Below are positions 11,734 through 23,280 of a stretch of DNA of 64,000 bases, piece by piece. Origin of the DNA: Acanthamoeba castellanii str. Neff (lineage: Eukaryota > Discosea > Longamoebia > Acanthamoebidae); NCBI RefSeq assembly GCF_000313135.1, contig NW_004457297.1:93714-157713 (forward strand). The letters run 5' to 3'. The first letter of the stretch is position 1; the number at the start of each line of letters is the position of its first letter. A model generated the notes under the pieces. That model had not been told where the DNA came from and did no database searches. It saw only the letters and a program-made list of their open reading frames with translations. The position numbers were made by a program, and so were the translations under genes.

Positions 11734-14717
11734 TCAATTCCTAGTGATTGGCCAGTGTAGTTGTTTGCCAGGCAAGTACCAAGGCATGCTTGCACCCATC
11801 TCGACGTGGTAGTGCCAGGCGCGTCGGTAGAGGCCCACGAGCATGCCATGTCCAACGATCAGCATACACCTACAGGCGATATCCAGTGTGAGACCAAAGA
11901 GGCACTTCCACTGCTCGACTTGGGACGCGCCAACTGGTCGTACCACATAAACACGTTCCAGCCGTTCCAGCCGCGGAAGGACGATGTCAAGTACACGAAC
12001 AGGACTGGAAGAAAGAAAGAAAGAAAGACAGTCAGTGTTTGTCGCAATCACATCAGAGGGCATACGTGTGAGGAAGTGTAATGTACCACCGGGCACCGAG
12101 AACATGAGCAGGAGCACAGGTTTCCAGAATCCCAGCGCGCAAGCGATGATATACTGTGGTAGCGATTGAGGATTGGGCAGGGTTCAAGCATAATGGTTAG
12201 TGCGGTCGAGACCACAGGCGTATGAGACTGGGCGTACCTCATGCGCAATCGCAGAAAGGAGGAAGGTAGCCCACATGGCTCCGTTGGTGGACAAGTGCAG
12301 CGTCTCCTTGCACTCAAGGAAGATGTGGCGGTGCAAGAAGTTGTGGACCACCGAGTTCCACTTCCTATAGTACTGCGACCAGCCGGTGGCATTCCACCAA
12401 TCCGTGTAGAACTGCACGTTGAAGGAGGTTACTACTTTCCGCCCCGATGCTTGGGGCTTGTGAATAGAGATAGGTGTTCACCTGTCGGTCTGCAAAGCGG
12501 GTAACCTCCGCCCAAGCGTTGAACCACGAATGCAGAAGACCGTAGAACGCCATCAACGCCACGGCCTAACGATTGTTTGAGGAGATGAGCAAAACGCTTA
12601 GCGTGGCCACAGCGCACATTCCACCAAGAATCGAGCAATAGTACGTACCGTGCCAGGCATCATGACCTTGAAGATACCGAGGACGAGGGACTTGTAATCA
12701 CCGTCCATCTCCTGGAAATAGGGCATGCAGTACCGCGCAAAGATCGCGTAGGTGTAGAGCACGGTCATAATGGCCTCGAAGAAGGTCGCAAACACGAATC
12801 TGACGAACGTTGTCCGAACATGAGTCAGCGAAAAGTGTAGAGCCGGCGCCCAGGAAGGAGGCGGGAGAGACTTACCCCCATCGGACGGTCTTGTTGCGCG
12901 GGTAGCTGATTTGGTAGACCAGGGTGGGCACCCACAAGAAATAGAAGTACCCCGAGTACGTCACATTGCGCGGGTAGACCTGTACATTGGGGTCCGTCGA
13001 GCCGGCCGCCTTGTCCCGCCGCAAGGATCTGCCGATCGAGACCATAGTACATTAGCAAGACTGGTTAGCTGCAAAAACCATTACAAGGTACGGACCGATT
13101 CACCATGAGGTAGGAGTGCATCTTCATCCACAGCCGCATGGTCTCGCACATGACGAAGAAGCTAGTAGCTGGCGGGAAGTTGAAGGCGCGGATGTGCTGT
13201 GGCACGTATGCGAACAGGGCCGCCGAGAGAAGTATGTAACAGAGATATGCGATCCGCACGGAGAGATGTTGGTTCACTATGGCCTTCTGGAGGAAGGGCG
13301 CGCTGAAAGAGTAGAGAAACATCACGCCCCACAGCACCACAGCGTGGTCCATCTGCCCGAACGACCAGAAGAACAGAGAGAAGTCTAGTGAAAGAACGAA
13401 GTCGTGAGCCCAAATGCTGAACGAAGTGGCGAGCCGCATGAGAGATGGGGAACGCACCAAGGATGACTCCACTCTCGAAATAGTTGTAGAGGAGGGTGTT
13501 CGCAATGGCAATGAGGAGCACCGATATCCAGATGTTTTTCACTGCGCACATGTAGAGCGCATAAACATTATCAGCAATTAGGCCTTCGCACTCTTTATCG
13601 TGAAGCATGACCGAAACGCACCCGTTTTGAAGTGGGATATCTTGAGAAGCTCGCTCATGGCCGAAATGCGAGCGAAGTGTGTTTGGTATTTGCTCAGCTG
13701 CTTGGGGTTGTTCTCCAGCATCGCGTTGAGCTTCTGCTCTATGCACTCTGCTGCCAAGTCGGCGCTGAAATCCTCGACCACCTGGCCATCGATACGATTG
13801 ATGAGCTCACCGCTGTGCACAGGCAAATCAGACAACAGACAACAAACCGGGATCTCGCTTGGTTCAATGGCCTTGGGCAATCGTGAGGCAGACCGATTCC
13901 TGGGTACGTCCCCCGTTCTCTTGTCTCTGGGCAGCGGCGAGGAAGGAGCCGAGAGCGTTCTCTCCCGTCGTTCTATGACCTTCTCGAGCAGCCGAGCCGA
14001 CAGCTTTTGGTTAACCGGAGCTGACAGGATATCTAGCTGCGACTGTTTGAGGTTACCGACATGAGCGAGCACAAGTCAGACTAGTACTTCTCCACGTTCT
14101 AAAAGAGACGGTAATGCTGTACCTTGGACTCTTCGAGCGACGATATCGCCTTGCAGCCTACGAGCTTGAGGATCTGGTTGTCTCCCTTGTCCAGGATTAT
14201 GTTCATCGGCGTCTGCCCGTTGTCGTCCCTCAGGTGCACCTATACGACCAGGTCATGAATAAAACAGGTGAGACCACAACTGGTGAGCGCTAGGGAAGGG
14301 GCCGGTTACCTCAGCACCTCGGCCAAGTAGCAGGGCAACCATGGTGGAGTCAGAGGCCGCCACGGCCAGGTGCAGTGCCGTGCGCTAGAGGCAGGAGAAA
14401 AGAAACACAGAATAAGCTGTTGCACTGGTTCTGTTCATTGAGGAGGGAGCCAGATATACGTTTCCGTCCTGCGGGTTGGGCCAGCTGACGTTGATTTCCT
14501 CCTTCTCGAGCAGGCTAATCACTTGAAAGAGATTTTTCTCCCGTATTGCGACGTGCAGCGCCTGCGAAGAACCATGTTAAGGATCTTCCGCAATCTCCTG
14601 GGCACTGCTGAGGAGGGAGAAGTTGTGTACAAGTTCATGCTCTGGCGTAGGACCATCAAACACGTCAGCTGAATCTTGGGAATCGAGCCCTGGAGAGAAC
14701 GACAATCTTCTACTCAT
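11734..14717 (-). CDS. ankyrin-repeat/sterol O-acyltransferase (MBOAT) fusion
   Basis: The C-terminal two thirds is an MBOAT enzyme of the ACAT/SOAT-DGAT1 class, which esterifies sterol or diacylglycerol with acyl-CoA in the ER. The family signature FYTDWWN is followed by YYRKWNSVVHNFLHRHIF and by the conserved histidine in LLSAIAHE, with several hydrophobic spans (FATFFEAIMTVLYTYAIF). The first TM exon (KNIWISVLLIAIANTLLYNY) joins in phase to ISHFKT through a GTGCGT donor. Upstream exons starting at ATG 14717 (MSRRLSFSPGLDSQ) encode ankyrin-type repeats: ALHVAIREKNLFQVISLLEK, RTALHLAVAASDSTMVALLL, then DDNGQTPMNIILDKGD. Phase is kept across the three junctions checked. The SOAT-like YYRxWN spacing favours sterol over diacylglycerol as acceptor, but this is not proven. 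Confidence 0.8.
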
Positions 14718-14953
14718 CTTCACCTCGTCGAGAAGAGCAAAGAAAGAGAGGGATATAGAGCCGCTCCTCTTTTGTTCAAGGTCGCTGCGAGATGTAGAAC
14801 GTTTGTTGCCGTAGGTAGATGTCCCGCCGAGGAGATGCAGAAACAAAGAGAAACAACGAAATGTTGCGAGAAAAAATACGCTCTCACAATTTCTTGCCTT
14901 TTGCACCACTCGCAGTTTTTGGCACAAGCAGAAGCCGCCGCGAGCAGTGGTGG

Positions 14954-16805
14954 TCAGGGCACGCAGCAGCGTTCGGGGAGACTCCACTCGCCACGCACGA
15001 TTCGCAGCTTGGGTCGCTTGGTCCTCGCCGCGCCGTCTCTGCTTCTGGTGCGCCCGATCCACGCCACTTCTGGCCTCGCGTGCGCTTTCGCGTCCTCCAG
15101 CGAGTGCCCTTCGCCTTCGCCTTCCGCACTGCTGCTGCTGCTCGTGCTCCCCTCTTCGCCCCTGAGTACTGTCAGGCCGTCCTCGCTGGCCGAGTCCCAG
15201 GTGTCGAAGGTGATGAGGTCGCAGCCTTGGCAGTAGAGCTCGGTGAGTCCGGCAGGCAGCATTGGGTACACGTAGTCTGAGATGTGGAAGCAGAAGGACA
15301 CGTCCAACACCTTGAGGCGCCGTGGCAGCACGGCGATGTCGTTGTCGGCGAGGCAGTATATTCGGGAGAGCGAGAGCGTGTGGAGGCGCGGAAGGGACTG
15401 GAGATAGGCGAAGGCCGAGTAGGTGGCGATCGAAGGCGACGAAGGAAAGTAGGAATAGTAGGGACCCGATGACGTGAACGGGTTCTGCTGGCTGTAGAGG
15501 CTCCCCAAACGCCAGCAGGCCTTGAGGTCGAGTATTTCTGCACGCAAAGGGCAAACGAACGGTGAGGGACCGATAAGGGGGCGTGTTCGCAGGGCACTGC
15601 GCATGATGGGGCGTTACGTTGCACAGCCTTCACGTACCCAAGTTCTTAAGATGTGGCAATAATCGGAGAGCGTTGGCGTTGATGTCGTGCACCTAGGTGG
15701 TCGAAGAAGGCAAGCTGTCAGCCAAAGACCAGCGTATCGTTTCGAGCCAATCGCCAAAGGTTGGAAATACAGAACCCCGCACAGGTTGAGAATGGTGAGT
15801 GTTGTAGGGAGGTAGCGCAGGATCTGATTGCTGAGCTCGAAACACTTGGACAGATCCATGTGTCGCAGTCGTGGCAGCTCCGCGCATAGTGCTTTCACTG
15901 TACAGGCACACCCACCACAAGCGGGTCAGCACTTGAGGGTCCGGGCTGCAACAACGTTACATGTAACGCAAGCCAGATCACTGAATTGGTGGGAGAGAGT
16001 ACCTTGGTCATCATCAAGCCCCTCACTGTTCTCCATGGACAAGTGGCGAAGGTTCTCGGGGAAGAGGGTGAACCTCGAGTGCTCGTCCGATGCGTAGAAC
16101 GTGAAGCCACGCAGGTTGCCATTCACCAGCGAGACCGAGGTCAGGTGCGGGAAGTTGACCCGAATGTGCATCAACGTGTCCAGTATTTGCCTGCCGCAAC
16201 ATGTTAGCGCAGAGCTTGGTTTGTGCTGAGGCCACGAGCTCAATGATAGCTGCTAGAGCCGCCGCGTGTGAAGCTGAATGTAAAAAGGATGACCAGGCGC
16301 CGGCGCGTATACCTTGGTCCAGCTTGGCGGCGTCGATGCGAAAGGCCGTGCGATGGGGCAAAGCCGATCGGCGCATCGATTTGCACACGCCGCACACCGC
16401 CGCCAACGACGACGGATCGCAGTGCGATAAGATTTTGTCCCACATTTCGTTGGGCAGGCTTGGCATGGGCTTCTTCGCCACCCACTTGTCCACCGGTTTC
16501 GAGGTGGACTTTTTCTTTCTCCTTGGTGCTTGGTGATGCTCGGATTGGTCACGTTCGCCCCCTACGTCGCTCCTCCCCGTCGCGCGATGATGATCAACCC
16601 CTCTGCTGGCCTGCACCTTCTTGAGCACCCGCCCATCGGGGTACGCCATCTGACACACGGCTCCATTTGCATCTTGGCGCCCTGGTTGCAGGTGGTGCTC
16701 AGGCGGTGCTGTGCGCTGCATGGGGTTTCGATGGATGTATGGGCATTCGCCCCCGCGCTGGCAGCCGCGAGGCGAATTGAAGAATTTGCACGTCACGCTG
16801 TGCAT
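14954..16805 (-). CDS. CCCH zinc finger/F-box/leucine-rich-repeat protein
   Basis: The start is ATG 16805 (MHSVTCKFF); an upstream TTG in the same frame is not used. The N-terminus is one CCCH finger with C-x8-C-x5-C-x3-H spacing (CKFFNSPRGC, then C and H in ECPYIH), a class that usually binds RNA. After a basic linker comes an F-box (SLPNEMWDKILSHCDPSSLA) that would bind Skp1. LRRs follow: FPHLTSVSLVNGNLRGF, LPRLRHMDLSKCFELSN, LPTTLTILNLCG, LKVLDVSFCFHISD, LTELYCQGCDLI. The tail is acidic/Ser-rich and ends in SLPERCCVP at 14954. FBXL proteins are SCF receptors; the CCCH finger suggests an RNA-linked target, which is inference. Confidence 0.78.
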
Positions 16806-17047
16806 CGGTCGTGAGATAATAATCTTGCATACTCCTCCCTGCGAGCGCTTGCAGTCCAATCTCCCTCCTGACCTTTTTCTTTTGAATTGATTTTATAAAT
16901 GACGTCAGCAGGCCTCTTAACTGTTGGACCGCGACAAAGCTGTTGAGACGTGTTGGCTCTGTACAAAGCACGAGGAAGGGGGAAAGAAAGAGAGAGGCGA
17001 CGCGAGAGGGCAAAGCGAGAGGAGCTGGGGTACAAGATGGTGGCGCC

Positions 17048-18398
17048 TCAGCCCCAGAAGTTGTCGATGGCGGCGTCGATGCCGTGAGCCAGGGCGTACT
17101 GCACGAACTTATCGGGGAACGACGCGGACTTGGCTGTGGTCCAGACGTGCGGAGTGGTGAGTGCAAAGGCGCGCGTTGGAGGTATGCGAGTGTCTGGGAG
17201 GAAGTGGGGGGACGTACTCGGCGAGAACTCGAGTTCCTCGAACTTGACCGAGTCGTGGGCCTCCACCACCGAAAGCAGCTGCTTGGATAGCTTTCGCAGG
17301 GGACGATTGACCTAAGACGCGGTACAGGGAACGCACACGCACGTCAGGCAGGTCCAGCCAGAGAGGGAAGATGATGTGGCCACGGTACGTACCATGAGGC
17401 CAAGGCAGGCAATGACAGAGCGAGACAGCTTGCGCTTGGAGATTGTGTCAGCAGCCACCATGGCCAGCCGCGACGTCAGCTCCTGTGGCAGCAAAAATAA
17501 CGACCGTTAACAAATCAACACAAAGACTGAAAAGTTTCAAACGCGCGCGTGTGATTGAGTGCGCACAACACGACACGCGCTACACGCGGGAGGGGTACCT
17601 GACTCCTGAACTCGGCGCTCATTTCCTTCTCGAGGGTGGCAGACACCTTCTCGCCCAAGTACTTCCAGCCCCAGAGCACGAACACTTTGCCCACCATCTC
17701 GCCCACCGAGCTGAGGGCCTTGCCGGCCACGTCCATCGAGATCTTGTTGGCGTACTCCTTGACAATCGCCTTCGCTCGCGAGTCCTGTGTTTTAACACGC
17801 ACGACACATGACACTCTGTAAACCACGAGATCGTGTGCAGCGAAGACGTGGTTGGGCGGAGGCTGTGGCTTGGCCCACCTTGATCGCGAATGAGACCTCC
17901 TGGGCCGAGAGGAACGCTTCCTTGGCCAAGTCGGGCAGGATCCGCGAGGTCTCGTCCACCACTTTCTCCAGCCCGAGCTGCGCCCCCCCCCAGCGGCGGC
18001 CACGGTGATGACCGACCAGTCAGCCAAAGAAAAACGGTGCATTGATACAAGAAGGAGGGGGTGGAAGCCACCGTGGGTGTCATGACGGTGACGGCGCCGC
18101 AGTCCTCGCAGAAGAGTTGGTTTGTCGACTTTTTGTACATCACGTCGTCGCCCGCACACGACACGCACCAGTTCTGTGGATAGATCTTCCTGTCTACGGC
18201 AGACATGCACACACCGCACACAATGCGCAATGCGACATCGTCAAACATGAGCGGTCGCGGCGGGGTTGGTGATGGGAGATTAGATTACCAGCAACGACCC
18301 GGAAGATGCCGCGGCAGTTGGTGAACTCGTACTGCTTGATGCTCTCCTCCAATTCGTTCAGCTGCTCTGCCGAGGCGATGTCGGCCTGCACACGCACG

Positions 18399-18442
<44 letters not shown>

Positions 18443-19434
18443 AGTCCAATACACCCATTGCATCAGCATACACGCGAAGGACCATTCATTCGCAGAAGAG
18501 AAGGTGAAGTGGTGCGCTACCTTATTTAATATAAACAAGGTCGGGACGGGAGCGAAGATCTCCTTGATGAGGAAGGCCTCGAACGGCTCGATGCGTGCTG
18601 TACGCATGCATACGAGGAATGATGAGTTTCAGATTTTCAAGCTAGTCTCCGCAAGCAAAGAAGGGACAAGTACCCGATCCAGCATTGATGACATACCAAA
18701 TGATGTGAATGTGATCGCCCAGCTGTTGCGCGAACGATATTAACATGGGGGAAACACATTGTGAGAACTGTGAGGGACCGTTCAATGAACCGCCACCACA
18801 AGTGTGCAGCGAGGGACGGGAGGAGGACCTCGGGCTGCGATTTGATCTTTTCCAAAAACTCCTTGGCATCTGTATACAGCGAGGTCAGTGTCAGGTGCCA
18901 AACACCTAGTGATCGCACGCGCATCACGACACACACACACAACCACAGCGCGCCGACCATAGAGGCAAGTGTCACGCACACACCTGCTACGAACTCCTCG
19001 TGGAAGCCCTGCTCGAGTCCCTTGGAGTCGTAGACCACCACGGGCATGTCGTCTGGCGCGTACCGCGAGAAGTGTTGCGTCAGCGGCTTACCCACGCCTA
19101 CCTGTGTAGCGTTGTGTGTGTGAGTGAGTGAAGGAGAGCACGGCGAAGAGAGGGTGGAGGGCACCTTGGCCATGCCCTCACCGAAGATGGCATTGACCAG
19201 AGACGACTTGCCCGCCCCCGTTACACCCGACACTGCCGCCACGCGTGGCCAAGATTTAAAGCTGTGATTAAAATTTGATAATCAAAATCTTGCAGGGTAG
19301 AGGGTACCCAAGACGTTCGGTTTCTTGACGTTGGCAATGCATTCGGTGAACGTGGACTCGAACTGTTGTGCGATGTACTCCAAGTCCTCGATGATGAGGG
19401 ACTCGACCATGTCAATGCTCCTCGTGGACTCCAT
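17048..19434 (-). CDS. GTPase with zinc ribbon and helical C-terminus
   Basis: The start is ATG 19434 (MESTRSIDMVESLIIEDLEY). The exon ending VLG joins in phase to SGVTGAGKSSLVNAIFG, the P-loop (G1). G3 is VVVYDSKGLEQGF and G4 is LFILNKAD, so the GTP-binding fold is complete and of the Era/TrmE-like large class. After the G domain comes a zinc ribbon with two CxxC pairs (NWCVSC and LFCEDCG). The C-terminal helical region includes VAGKALSSVGEMVGKVFVLW and ends in IDAAIDNFWG at 17048. The Gly/Ala-rich helices could insert in or lie on membranes. I know of related uncharacterised GTPases in fungi and slime moulds but cannot name the function. Confidence 0.75.
18388..18442. repeat. (CA)n microsatellite
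   Basis: A CACGCA lead-in followed by about 20 CA units, in an intron of the zinc-ribbon GTPase gene. Confidence 0.9.
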
Positions 19435-19800
19435 CTCTACCAAGACAAATAAAACAAAAAAACAAGCGCCAAAAACAAAAGGAAAATGGTGGATTTAAGA
19501 TGCAAGAGGCCTCTGTGGCGGAGCACGATTCAAAGCTGTAAAGCTAGGCCACTGTGCTTCTACACTCTCCTTGTTCGCGTAGCGGTCAGGTAGGGAATAC
19601 GCGGATGCCTTTTCCCTATTCGAAGAAGGCGTATGAAAAGAACCTCTCTGCCGCACAGCAGTGTTCAATGATCCCACCAACATTGCCCCCCCATCTTGTT
19701 GTGAGCCGAGCCTTGGACAGGCGCGTGTTCGTTCGAACTTCCAATACGGGCACAGACCCGCAAGGCGCTGGATGTTGGGGAAACATGATGATGGTCACCG
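19435..19800. other. 366-bp spacer, no gene recognised
   Basis: Spacer between two minus-strand genes. It contains an AT-rich stretch upstream of the GTPase start (about 19440-19495). No RNA gene, repeat or conserved protein is evident. Confidence 0.5.
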
Positions 19801-21665
19801 CTACTGCTGCTGGTTCTGTTCGTCCTCGAGCACCACGTCGCCCCACTGATTCTCCTTGCCGTGCTCCTCGTCACCGCCGCCCGCGGCTCCGTCGGCGCTC
19901 TGCTCCCGCTTCCGCCTCGACACGATCGCACGCACACGCGTCGCGCCCGCGGTCTTGTCGAACACGTTGTTGGGCTTCGTCGACAAAGAGCCGTCGCCGG
20001 CGGCGGGCCTAGAGCCGAGGTCGTCGTCGTCGTGGTCGGCGCTGTGCAGGCCGTAGGCGCCCTCGTCGGCGCCCTCGCCGTCAAAGTCCAGCTCCTTGCC
20101 CTCGCCGGAGGGGAGCGTGCCGAAGACGCCCTTGGCCTCGAGGGTCTCGAGCTTGCCCTTGGTCTTGTCCTGCATACGGAGGAAGACGGGCGACTGGGCG
20201 AGCACGGCCGTGAGCGGGAAGAGCGCGGTGAGCGACGGCAGGATGACGAAGGGCGTGAACTTGAGGACGAGCAGCTGGATGAACACGAAATAGACGAACG
20301 AGGCCGCGCTGAAGGCCTTCAGCTCGAGGTCCGACGGCAGCTTGCGCTGCAGCTCGCCCTCCTTGCCCGCAGGCACGGTCCACTTCCACTCATTCATCTG
20401 TTCGACGTAATCTCGGAACCTGCATCGATAAAAATTCAACATCATAACACGACACGCGACACAACGCGACACACGACACAACGCGACACGCGACACACAC
20501 CGTACCATACTCTGGTGATGATGGCATAGAAGGAGATATAGGTGGTGGTGAGGGCCATGGTGCCCACGGCCGTAGCGGTGGAGCCGCGGGTGATGATGCC
20601 CTTGCGCGCGCCGTCGATCACCTCCGGCGGGGCCACGTGTCCCTTCTTAGTCTCCATGAAGACGAACTTGTCGAAGAGCTTCTTGATTCGGAATCGGCCC
20701 CACCAAATGCCCACGCTGGCCGCAAACAGCGACGAAAGCAGGGGCAGGGTGAGCAGCGTGAACGGATCGCTCATCGAGACGGCCGTCGCTGCGTGACGAG
20801 AGAAGAACAACAACAAAAACAACAAGAAAACGGGTAAGTCTTGCGGTTGGAGCAAAGCGGCGGCGATGGGGGTCGTACGGAGCTGCGTCAGGACAAAGTC
20901 TTCTTTGTCGCCGGCAAGAGCTGACAGCTGAAGCTTCTGCTCCGTTGTCAAGTCGGGCCTGCGTAGTAGTAGTAGTGGAGAGTTCAATTGGTGAAGGCAA
21001 AATGCGGCCAAGGACACGACGGGCGTGCGCACCTGTGCTCGATTTGGTCAGCGACGCCCAGGGACAGGAGGTCCTTGCCCAGACCGAACAGCCCGAACGC
21101 CACTAGGCCCACCCAGAATCGAGGCACACTGTTCCCCATAATCTAACCACCGGTGCAGCACACAGCTCGCCAAGTTAGACAACGACCAGCGTTATGCTGC
21201 CGCTCACGCTCACGAGCACGCGCGCAACACCAGAAGAGTGGACACCTGGATGTTAAGGACGGAGTCCTGGAAGGCGTAGTAGGACTCTGTGAGCGACTCG
21301 ACGGTATGCGTGATGGGCTCCTCGGCAGGCGGGGGCAGAGTGGAAGGGTTGGGCTCCTCCTTTGGCGCCTGGGTGCTCAGGTTGCGCCTGGGTCGCACCC
21401 TACCCACCAGCCCGCGCCCCACACCGGCGCTTTGCGTGTGCACGCCCCTAAGCACGCTCCATCTGCCAATATTTTAAAGAATTAATTTAATCTAATCTAG
21501 TAATGAAAGGATTATTGAGCGGCAGATGTTTCCTCGGGAGGGGGGGAGCTACCGGAAAGCTTGAGGGAGTGTGGATGAAGCCAACCAGTTACGCGCAGAT
21601 CCAGCACCACCAATTCCGCTACCACCAAAGCCCGTTCTAGATGCTGCCAAAGCCCACCGTCTCAT
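19801..21665 (-). CDS. predicted mitochondrial multi-pass membrane protein, family unknown
   Basis: The start is ATG 21665. Exon 1 (MRRWALAASRTGFGGSG) ends QAF and a GTAGCT donor joins in phase to RWSVLRGVHTQSAG and later RRNLSTQAPKEE. This gives an Arg-rich, acid-free leader typical of a mitochondrial presequence. Then come hydrophobic segments: FWVGLVAFGLFGLGKDLL, FTLLTLPLLSSLFAASVGIW, VGTMALTTTYISFYAII and FVYFVFIQLLVLKFTPFVIL. The last exon runs on into an acidic, low-complexity tail ending DEEHGKENQW...QNQQQ at 19801. The combination suggests an inner-membrane protein. A LETM1-like or TMEM242-like relation was considered, but no diagnostic motif was found. Confidence 0.65.
20441..20502. 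repeat. (CGACACA)n-type intronic repeat
   Basis: Imperfect ACGACACGCGACACAACG units in an intron of the mitochondrial membrane protein gene. Confidence 0.75.
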
Positions 21666-22011
21666 TACTTGTTTTGTTGCGGTTGATCAGTGTACTACTC
21701 ACGGATGAATTGTTTAGGCCAGATGAGCGCTGCCGTTGGAGTGTGTTGCGTTCTGGCGGTGCTGGCGTATTGGGCCGACACAACTGTTTCCGCAGCAAAC
21801 TCTTGAAATTGCCTTCAACGCCCGGGGCGTGTCTGGCCATGCTAGCTCTGTTGCCGTCCAGCTGAACGTGTCATGTTGAACAACGTGGCGAGCACCTGAC
21901 GGGCGAGAGTGCGAGAGCCATGCATGATGATTGTCATTACGCTTTGTATTCCTCGAGTTCACATTTGTACATGTGTGCAGACCCTCCCACGACCGATTGT
22001 ACACTCACAGC
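21666..22011. other. 346-bp spacer, no gene recognised
   Basis: Promoter region of the mitochondrial protein gene and 3' flank of the ACT protein gene. I see no conserved feature. Confidence 0.45.
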
Positions 22012-22654
22012 TCACCAGTGCGGCTGGTCAGGCTTCTCGCCCTCGTAGGTGATCTCGTGCCCGTGCTCTCTTAGGGTCCGAGCGGCGCGGTCGAGCAGGC
22101 TCGCCTTGACCAGCACGTAGTCCGTGTTGTAGGTGGACACCGCAAAGATGCTCACCCCGCTTCGGGCCAGCGGCACTGCCAGCGACGCCAGGATGCCCAC
22201 CAGCTCAAAGTCCAACGGACCGGCCACCTTCAATGCTCGCCAGCCGCCCTCCACCTTGCCCTCACTGTCATCGTCACGTCGACACAAAAGTGAGCAAACA
22301 AAATCAAAATAAAATAAATAAAGGGGCATTGTCAATGTTTCCATTTTTAACACGTTGTTTTTATTATTTATAAATTTATTTTATTTTTTAATTTGAATTA
22401 AAAAAATTGATCTAAATAGGTAAGATGAAAGATGAAGGGTGGGTGCACCTGAAGTCCTTGGGGATGGAGGCCTGGTTGACGACGAGGGAGAGCTCCTCCT
22501 TGGTGTAGGTCATGGAAAGGAAGGACTTGTCGCCTGAGAGTGCCCACTGGGGCACAGTCGACGAGCTGGGGAGCTGCACCACGGCAAGGTCGCTCGCTCC
22601 CACCACCAACTCGAAGCTGCGCTGAGGTGTCGCCGCCGACGAAGCGTGAAGCAT
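22012..22654 (-). CDS. small ACT-domain protein (two exons)
   Basis: About 140 residues from ATG 22654 (MLHASSAATPQRSFELVVGA) to the stop at 22012. Exon 1 carries LAVVQLPSSSTVPQWALSGD and TKEELSLVVNQASIPKDFR, and a GTGCAC donor follows. After an AT-rich intron, exon 2 gives LKVAGPLDFELVGILASLAV followed by SGVSIFAVSTYNTDYVLVKA. The size and the STxxTDYVLV motif match the stand-alone ACT proteins common in bacteria, and also the repeats in the CASTOR-like gene at 5178-7088. The ligand is probably an amino acid. The simple two-exon structure and bacterial-type architecture would fit an old gene transfer, but no codon bias supports a recent one. Confidence 0.8.
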
Positions 22655-23280
22655 GATGTGTGTAAGTGGTGGTCTTGGTGTTGTGGTGGTCGGACGCAGT
22701 GTTGGGCGACGAAGGCTGCTGGCTGTTGTCTTTTGCTCTTTCTCTTTTCTCTTTGTTGTGTTTGCCTTGCTTCTGGTGGCGGGACCGGGTCAGGCGTGTG
22801 GCGGTCGAGAGGCTTTCGTGTTAGCGGGCGTGAAGAAGGTGGCACTTGTGTGTTGGTTGTGAAACGAAAAAGTTGGTTTGTCGCTGGCGTAAAAGGTTGT
22901 GCCCACCTTGTCGACCACTGTTCAATCCTGTCGACCATTGTTTCATTAATGAGTGGGTGATGCAAAGGGGATTTCGACAAAAGTGAAGAAGGTTGCGTAA
23001 GTGCGGGGGGACGGGAAGAGCTCAAGTCCTGTTGGTCGGGTAGTTGGGGCTGCTTCTTTCTTGCATCAAAGTCCGGTTGGTTGGCCACCCAGGCGCACAG
23101 GCAACGCGGTCGCGACCGACCGTTGCGGGTGAGCACGCTAAAGGGAAAGCAGGGATCCCACGACCAGCATGCTGGAGGCCTTGACCGGCGGGCTTGGTTG
23201 GCATCACCAACACGCCGATTGCTGGCGGAATGAGCTCGACCTTGATGAAGTCTCGTCATCTCGCCATCCTTGTGGTGGTC
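22655..23280. other. 626-bp spacer, no gene recognised
   Basis: Lies between the ACT protein start and the RNPC3-like stop. Open frames here are short and without domain signals. It presumably contains the ACT gene promoter (T/CT-rich at 22720-22770) and a 3' UTR. Confidence 0.5.

Noticed and set aside
16806..16859. Longer N-terminus (DCKRSQGG...) for the CCCH protein
   Set aside because: It would need a TTG start; ATG 16805 places the CCCH finger directly at the N-terminus.
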